This document shows, piece by piece, positions 59,262 to 64,000 of a stretch of DNA of 64,000 bases (its first letter is position 1; each line of letters opens with the position of its first letter). The DNA is from Schizophyllum amplum (taxonomy: Eukaryota; Basidiomycota; Agaricomycetes; Agaricales; Schizophyllaceae). The translations under genes and the position numbers were made by a program. The DNA lies in contig VDMD01000003.1 of the NCBI GenBank assembly GCA_007026445.1, forward strand, positions 186,001 through 250,000, written 5' to 3'. Under the pieces are notes generated by a model. The model had not been told where the DNA came from. It worked only from the letters and a program-made list of their open reading frames with translations, and did no database searches.

Positions 59262-59791
59262 GAGCGTCCAAAGGAAAGCGATGCTGGGGGTCAGCAACGT
59301 CGGCTGTCAAGGCATTTATGAGGCGCTCGATGACATTGACAGTCCGGGATGGAGCTGTCGGAAAGATATTTCCAATATTCGCTCGCTGTTGCCGGTCGCC
59401 GGGCGAGCGGGACCAGTTTGGCTATCTCTGCAAATTCACTGAGCACTTTGCCGGGATTGGCGATCCTCAATGAGGATGAGCGGACGGGATCGTTGCTTCT
59501 CCTCTGGTTGTGAGGTACTTTGGAAACGCTGCAAGGCAGGGGATGTGAGGGACAACTGGTGGATCAATCCCATCGGTGGCGCACAGATGTGTAACAATGG
59601 ATCATGAAGGTCGTCGATCATTCGCAGGAAGGCCCAGGGCTAGCCCAGGGAAGGCCTACAGGTCGCTGACCATCGACAAGCGCTGTATCAATACCAAGGA
59701 CACTCATGATAACACAAGAAAAAGGTGGGAGGGACAGTGAGACTGCTGCAATAAATCACAAGTACATGTTCTCATTCTGCGTTGACGATTA
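59262..59791. other. Intergenic region
   Basis: 530 bp between the DUF6533 gene and the prefoldin 3' end. No gene or repeat was identified. Confidence 0.45.
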
Positions 59792-60410
59792 TCAGCTCTT
59801 CGACGGGGCCTGGGTCTGCGCAGCCTGGGCCTGTATTTTGGACTGCATGACCTGGACGAGGTACTGCATATTCTCGCGCTTCTTTGCGATGGTCTCGTCA
59901 AGCGTCTCGACGTTCTTTTGGATGTATTCCACCCTGTTCGTGTAGTATTTCCTTGCCTGGGGACGCGTCTGCGCGAACACGCAAGTCAGCATGTACAGGC
60001 CGCGCGCGCATGGTGATACGCACCTTCTGCACAAAGTATCCGGTTCCAACATCCACGAGTACGTGTTCCGTGTCGCACAGCTTGCCAGGGACATATAGCG
60101 AGTTGGTCAACGGTACGAGGATCGTCTTGTCTGCAGGGCTTTCGTCAGCCCATATTGAAAGAGATATATATCACGTACTCTGATTTTGTGGCTTCAGTTC
60201 CGCAACGTTCTCTATGCAAGCCTTGAACTTTGACTGCGCTTGCTTCAGTTGCACCAGGGAGTTCGTTAAATGTGTTAATTCCTGCGAGACTTCAGACGCG
60301 TCTTCGTGATATATCGCGCCAATACACACCTCCTCCAGCTGTCTCTTGACTTCCGCAAGAGATGATAGATCTAAATCGCCGACATTGATTTGTTGTGGTG
60401 CTTGGGACAT
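59792..60410 (-). CDS. GIM5: Prefoldin subunit 5
   Basis: Alpha-class subunit of the hexameric prefoldin (GimC) co-chaperone that delivers actin and tubulin to the chaperonin CCT in the cytosol. Four exons give 155 aa, the family size. The first intron (GTGTGT...CTCGCAG, 48 nt) is a multiple of three and open, so it can be mistaken for coding; removal restores [18 protein letters not shown]. The N-terminal coiled coil ([11 protein letters not shown]...[13 protein letters not shown]), the beta-hairpin ([28 protein letters not shown]) and the C-terminal coiled coil ([20 protein letters not shown]) are all present. Upstream of the desaturase on the same strand. Confidence 0.93.
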
Positions 60411-60802
60411 GATGGCGAGCTGAACGTTGAGGATGAGAGGCGCTTAATCGCGGAGCGCTCCGGACCGGTCGCGTGCGTCCCAGTTTGGGCTGATGTCCGA
60501 GGCGTACACTGGCACAAACACAGCCAAGCACAGATAAGCGTCGCTCCACCGCCGCAGGTGCACACCCCTTTCCTATTGGTGTAGCACTGGATATTACATA
60601 ACCTTTATGTTCCCGATAGACATTCAGTACCAGGCAATGATGCAGAGGGTCGACTTGCATAGCACTTGCATGGGGACGGTCAGAGAGTGACTCGGAGCAT
60701 CGCAAATAAGATCTTCTATATGTTGGCAGTGGATAGATATTGATGTAAGGGAATTTGGAAGACGCGTAGTGACCCGGAGAAACACGTTGTATAATCTATC
60801 CT
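60411..60802. other. Intergenic region between prefoldin and desaturase
   Basis: 392 bp holding the promoter of the prefoldin gene and the 3' UTR of the desaturase gene. No further feature was recognised. Confidence 0.5.
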
Positions 60803-62717
60803 CTAATCTCGCTTCTTCGTACGAAACTCGTCCGCCGGGCGGCGCGCCGCACGTCCTTGACGATCCCTGTAGAATAGTACAGTACCTATAAAGATTGATG
60901 AACATTGAGATCCGGACATGAAATATTGGTGCAGGATGTGTGCTGGCGAACGAAGGGATGGCACCAACTCACCATCATCCTCTACGAACTGGCATCTATT
61001 GTAATTTTCCCACAAAGCCTGAAAGATCGGCTGCTCCGAGTACGCGTAGTGATCACCAAGGAAGTCCTTGAGGTGCTGTGTCGCCTCAGGGCCGTGGTCT
61101 ATACGGGCGCGTTAGCATGGATGGTGCGAGTCAGCATATCGACGTACAGAACGGCATTTTAGGGAAGAACTGGACGAAAAACGTATGTCAGTCCAAGTGC
61201 ATGAACGATCGCATCGTGAGAGGGCTGAATAAACGTACATGGTGCACTACATGATAGTGGGCGACGTCGTGTAGGAAGAAGCGGCCTTGCCATCCGAGGA
61301 AGGGGCGGTCGACGGTCGCCGCTGCACCGCGCTGGAAGTTCCACTCCTTTCCGCGGTAATGCGGCAGGTCGGGCGTCGTGTGGTGCAGGTAGGTGATCAT
61401 GATGACTGTGGTGCTTGTCGTTAAAAGTGGCATACGACGGGCGAAATAGACGGGTACTGACACCAGTGCGTCACCAAAAGCCATGGGATGGCGTAGTATT
61501 TTACGACGCTGGCGAGGGAGGAGAGGCGACTGGCGTAAGTGACGGCGAAAATCATGGCACCGATTCCTGCGTTGCTAAGGAGAACGGCGGTGCGCTGCTC
61601 GGGGGTGAAGAGGATCGATTTCGCTGCGTACGACTTCAGAATACGGGAGACGCTGGCAGAAGAGGGCGACTTACGATCGAAGTGATTTGTTCCCTCCGCT
61701 TTTGCCAATGTCAGTGTCTTTGCTGCAACTCGCAACGAATAGATGAGGGACGCACGATAGGATTTCTGCCCAGAAACGTTGAACACTGCATGACAAGTCA
61801 GAAGCCGGCCTCAAGATACGGAATGAAGGCGTACACAAATAAGCCGGGAAAGCCAAGACTTGCTGGCGGACGAGCATAAACAGCGTGTAGAGGGGCGTGT
61901 CACCCAGAATTTCCTCGTAGTCGACCGGGTGCGCCTCGCTGGCGGGCGGAAGGCCCAAATCTGTGCGCGTTCGGGGCACGTACACCTCGTCGCGCTCCAT
62001 GGAAGCGTGGTTGCTGTGGTGTCGGTGGTGCGAGATCTTCCACGAGAAGTAGGGCGTCCAGAGAAACGTGTGCGTAATCTGAGCAGATCTTCTCAGCCAA
62101 CTGACGATTCGAGAGGGCAGCGCAAAGCACGTACGAAGCCCACAACGTCATTGAGCAGCTTGTAGTCGGAGAACGCGCCGTGGCCGCACTGCGTTTAGCG
62201 GAGGTGTCAGCTTTCCGAAGCAGGACAAAAAAGGCAAGGGGAAGAAAGGAAATGAAATGAAGAGAAGGCGACGAGACACACCTCGTGTCCGATCACCCAG
62301 ATCCCAGTGAAGATTAGGCCTTGAAACCACCAGCTGTCAGTGCTGGTGAGCAGATTGTGTGACGATCAGGGAGAAGCGGGGGCTTACTAGACGCCCCAGA
62401 ACGCCCATCGTGCACCCATGGCGCCTATAGGCGTCAAGGCGGTCTGGATGCCGGCATGGCGGGATATGGGGTCGATGAACGAGGCGGCCTTCCAAACGCA
62501 TGCGGCCATGAGGACGTCGCGGACGAGGAAGTACATGCTGAGCGGAGTGTCGCGGACGAAGAGGCGCTCCGGGATGTTAGCTCGAATCTCCTGCAGAGAC
62601 CTGCAGACGCATATTTAGTCTGGGTCCGTGATAAATTACGGTGTGTGCTCACCATGGCATGGGCGTGTATGCGGGGAGCGCATCCTCGCTGTAGTCAGAT
62701 ACCTTCGTCGAAGACAT
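60803..62717 (-). CDS. Delta-12-type fatty acid desaturase
   Basis: Di-iron ER membrane enzyme that inserts the second double bond (oleate to linoleate). Start ATG 62717 (MSSTKVSDYSEDALPAYTPM), short first exon, then SLQEIRANIPERLFVRD. The three His boxes are present: HECGHGAF (split by an intron after HE), HRHHSNH, and a C-terminal HVVHH. Membrane segments surround YWWFQGLIFTGIWVIGHE and the AVLLSNAGIGAMIFAV region. After the third box, exons encode FFPKMPFY, HGPEATQHLKDFLGDHYAYS and a final GTVLFYRDRQG...TKKRD with stop 60803-60805. The length of about 440 aa and overall order fit FAD2/ODE1-like fungal enzymes. A delta-15 or bifunctional activity cannot be excluded from sequence. Confidence 0.9.
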
Positions 62718-64000
62718 GATATAGACCAGGACGAGAGGGAAAGACTTGTTGAGCATGTCAGCGAGTCCGCAGCCTTATATATGTGTACTCGCGCTAGAAA
62801 TGCATTTTATGGACGGCGGTGTTCGAGCATTCATGGACGGCGTGGCTGCCAATATGAAACGGCTGTGCGTGAATCATCCAAGGCTTTCGGTGCTTGTGCC
62901 AGGGAGAGAAGATTAAATAAGCTGGATCAGATTGGTACCATCACCGCGCCGCCAATGTGTTGTTCTCCACGGGCGGCGTGTCGTGGTATAGGCGGCGTAG
63001 ACCATTGTCTATCGACGCTGCTGCAGCCGACCGGCAGACTGCCCCGTCCGATGCCCTAGAAGGACTGCTGCAGGATGGAGCCGATAGTTCTCGACCTCAT
63101 GAGAAGCAAGACGGCGTTCGATGCATCCTTTACTGGGCAGGCCTCGGGGAGTGACTTCTCGGCGATCCAGGGACATAGGAACAAGATTTGCGTGGCCGGT
63201 ATCAAAACCAAGGCCGTATAGAAGCAAGCTTTGTTATGCATCCTTTGAGGTTCTGCCAGTCGTCAGGCGTATCGAAGGCGAGGTCGAGGATCATGATCAT
63301 GCCATCCTCGCCACGCTGCGTGCACCGCCGCCGTCGACGATGAAGTCCGATGTATGAGCGGTCTGTCCATGGTGTAGGGCGGCGGCGGCGTCATTTCAAT
63401 GCAAGGCGTCCCAGAGGACAGTTGGTGGATAAGTGATTCCGATTTATGGCGGATGATGATGAAAGGAGGAAAGAAACAAAAGAGACACGTGGCCACATTT
63501 CCCGCAGATCACTCACCTGGCTCTTGCTTCGTGCCTCTAAAGCCCTGGTTACAGGAGCCTACTCGTGAGGCACCTAGTGACACTGAAAGGAGGTTTTTGA
63601 CTCTGATAATGAGCAAAACCCCACCGTGACCGGAGGTTGCAATAGACGCCGGTTTGCTCGATAAACGTACACAGGGAGCACACGCCTGAGGCGCCAAGGG
63701 CCACGCCGCCGATGCGTTGCCGTCGATTTTGGCCCTCAGTGTGGTACGGAGATGTATTGCTCCGCCGCAGGACGCGCGTGAAGTTCCATAATCTCGGTGT
63801 AGCAGGGGCCGACCGTCCCGACCGCTGATGCCGCCATCCGGTCTCAGTCAAGGACACTGGTCAACCATGGTCATTCATTGAGCAAAGATCTGCGGTGATA
63901 TTTATCGCGAGAGAAGGAAGCAACGTACGAATGATGCACTGGCATGTCACGGCATGATGTTGCACGCCCCTCGCAAGGAGCACCTATATGGCGCCGCGGC
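62718..64000. other. Right-end region, possible minus-strand gene
   Basis: No gene could be established. Minus-strand frames at 63.05-63.5 kb and 63.55-63.85 kb (for example MILDLAFDTPDDW in one frame, GQNRRQRIGGVALGASGVC in another) resemble exons of a membrane protein, possibly a second DUF6533-type gene, but the joints are not convincing. A TATATATG lies near 62776. Confidence 0.3.

Overview
The window is nuclear DNA of a basidiomycete fungus, most likely an Agaricomycete. Almost every gene is split by many introns of about 42-60 nt with GTRNGT donors and CTRAY branch points. There are no bacterial-style operons. The families seen (MYND/DUF4470 protein, DUF6533 membrane protein, GH16 laminarinases, SKN1/KRE6-like GH16, fungal GT2) are typical of that class.

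Left arm (1-12.3 kb): indoleamine 2,3-dioxygenase (+, 279-1725) converges on a SKN1/KRE6-type beta-glucan protein (-, 2157-4333). That gene is divergent, across 2 kb, from a membrane glycosyltransferase family 2 gene (+, 6386-10003) carrying one in-frame TGA. Next is the nucleolar GTPase NUG1/nucleostemin (+, 10364-12299).

Middle (12.3-37.7 kb): a large segmental duplication. The ancestral order was evidently NUG1 followed by a phospholipase D gene. The window now reads NUG1, PLD 5' fragment A (12625), orphan block A (about 13.8-23.0 kb), PLD 5' fragment B (23165), orphan block B (about 24.4-33.7 kb), a copy of the NUG1 3' end (about 33.75-34.01 kb), and the intact 19-exon PLD gene (34206-37664). 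The repeat period is 10,540 bp between fragments A and B and 11,041 bp from B to the intact gene. The blocks have no recognisable domain. They do contain TATA-like boxes, consensus introns, internally repeated exon-like units, paired GC-rich hairpins, minisatellites and a long G-rich strand. Indels between the two copies break or compensate the apparent reading frames.

Right arm (37.7-64 kb): a MYND/DUF4470 protein (-, 37912-41465) is divergent from the U3 snoRNP protein IMP3 (+, 41886-42588). A gene-poor 5 kb follows, with a perfect 27-bp-TIR MITE and an 81-bp direct repeat. Then come two tandem secreted GH16 laminarinases (47693-48848 and 49830-51143, +), the SAC3/GANP mRNA-export scaffold with a large FG-repeat insert (+, 51520-57034), a DUF6533 membrane protein (-, ends uncertain), prefoldin subunit 5 (-, 59792-60410) and a delta-12-type fatty acid desaturase (-, 60803-62717).

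Themes: cell-wall glucan and glycan metabolism (SKN1-like, GT2, two laminarinases), lipid metabolism (PLD, desaturase), and nuclear/ribosome functions (NUG1, IMP3, SAC3). Exon models were built by hand. Totals that come out as exact multiples of three are quoted (IDO 464 aa, SKN1-like 596, NUG1 567, PLD 839, MYND 1136, IMP3 183, GH16-1 317, SAC3 1670, prefoldin 155; GT2 900 codons with one internal stop).
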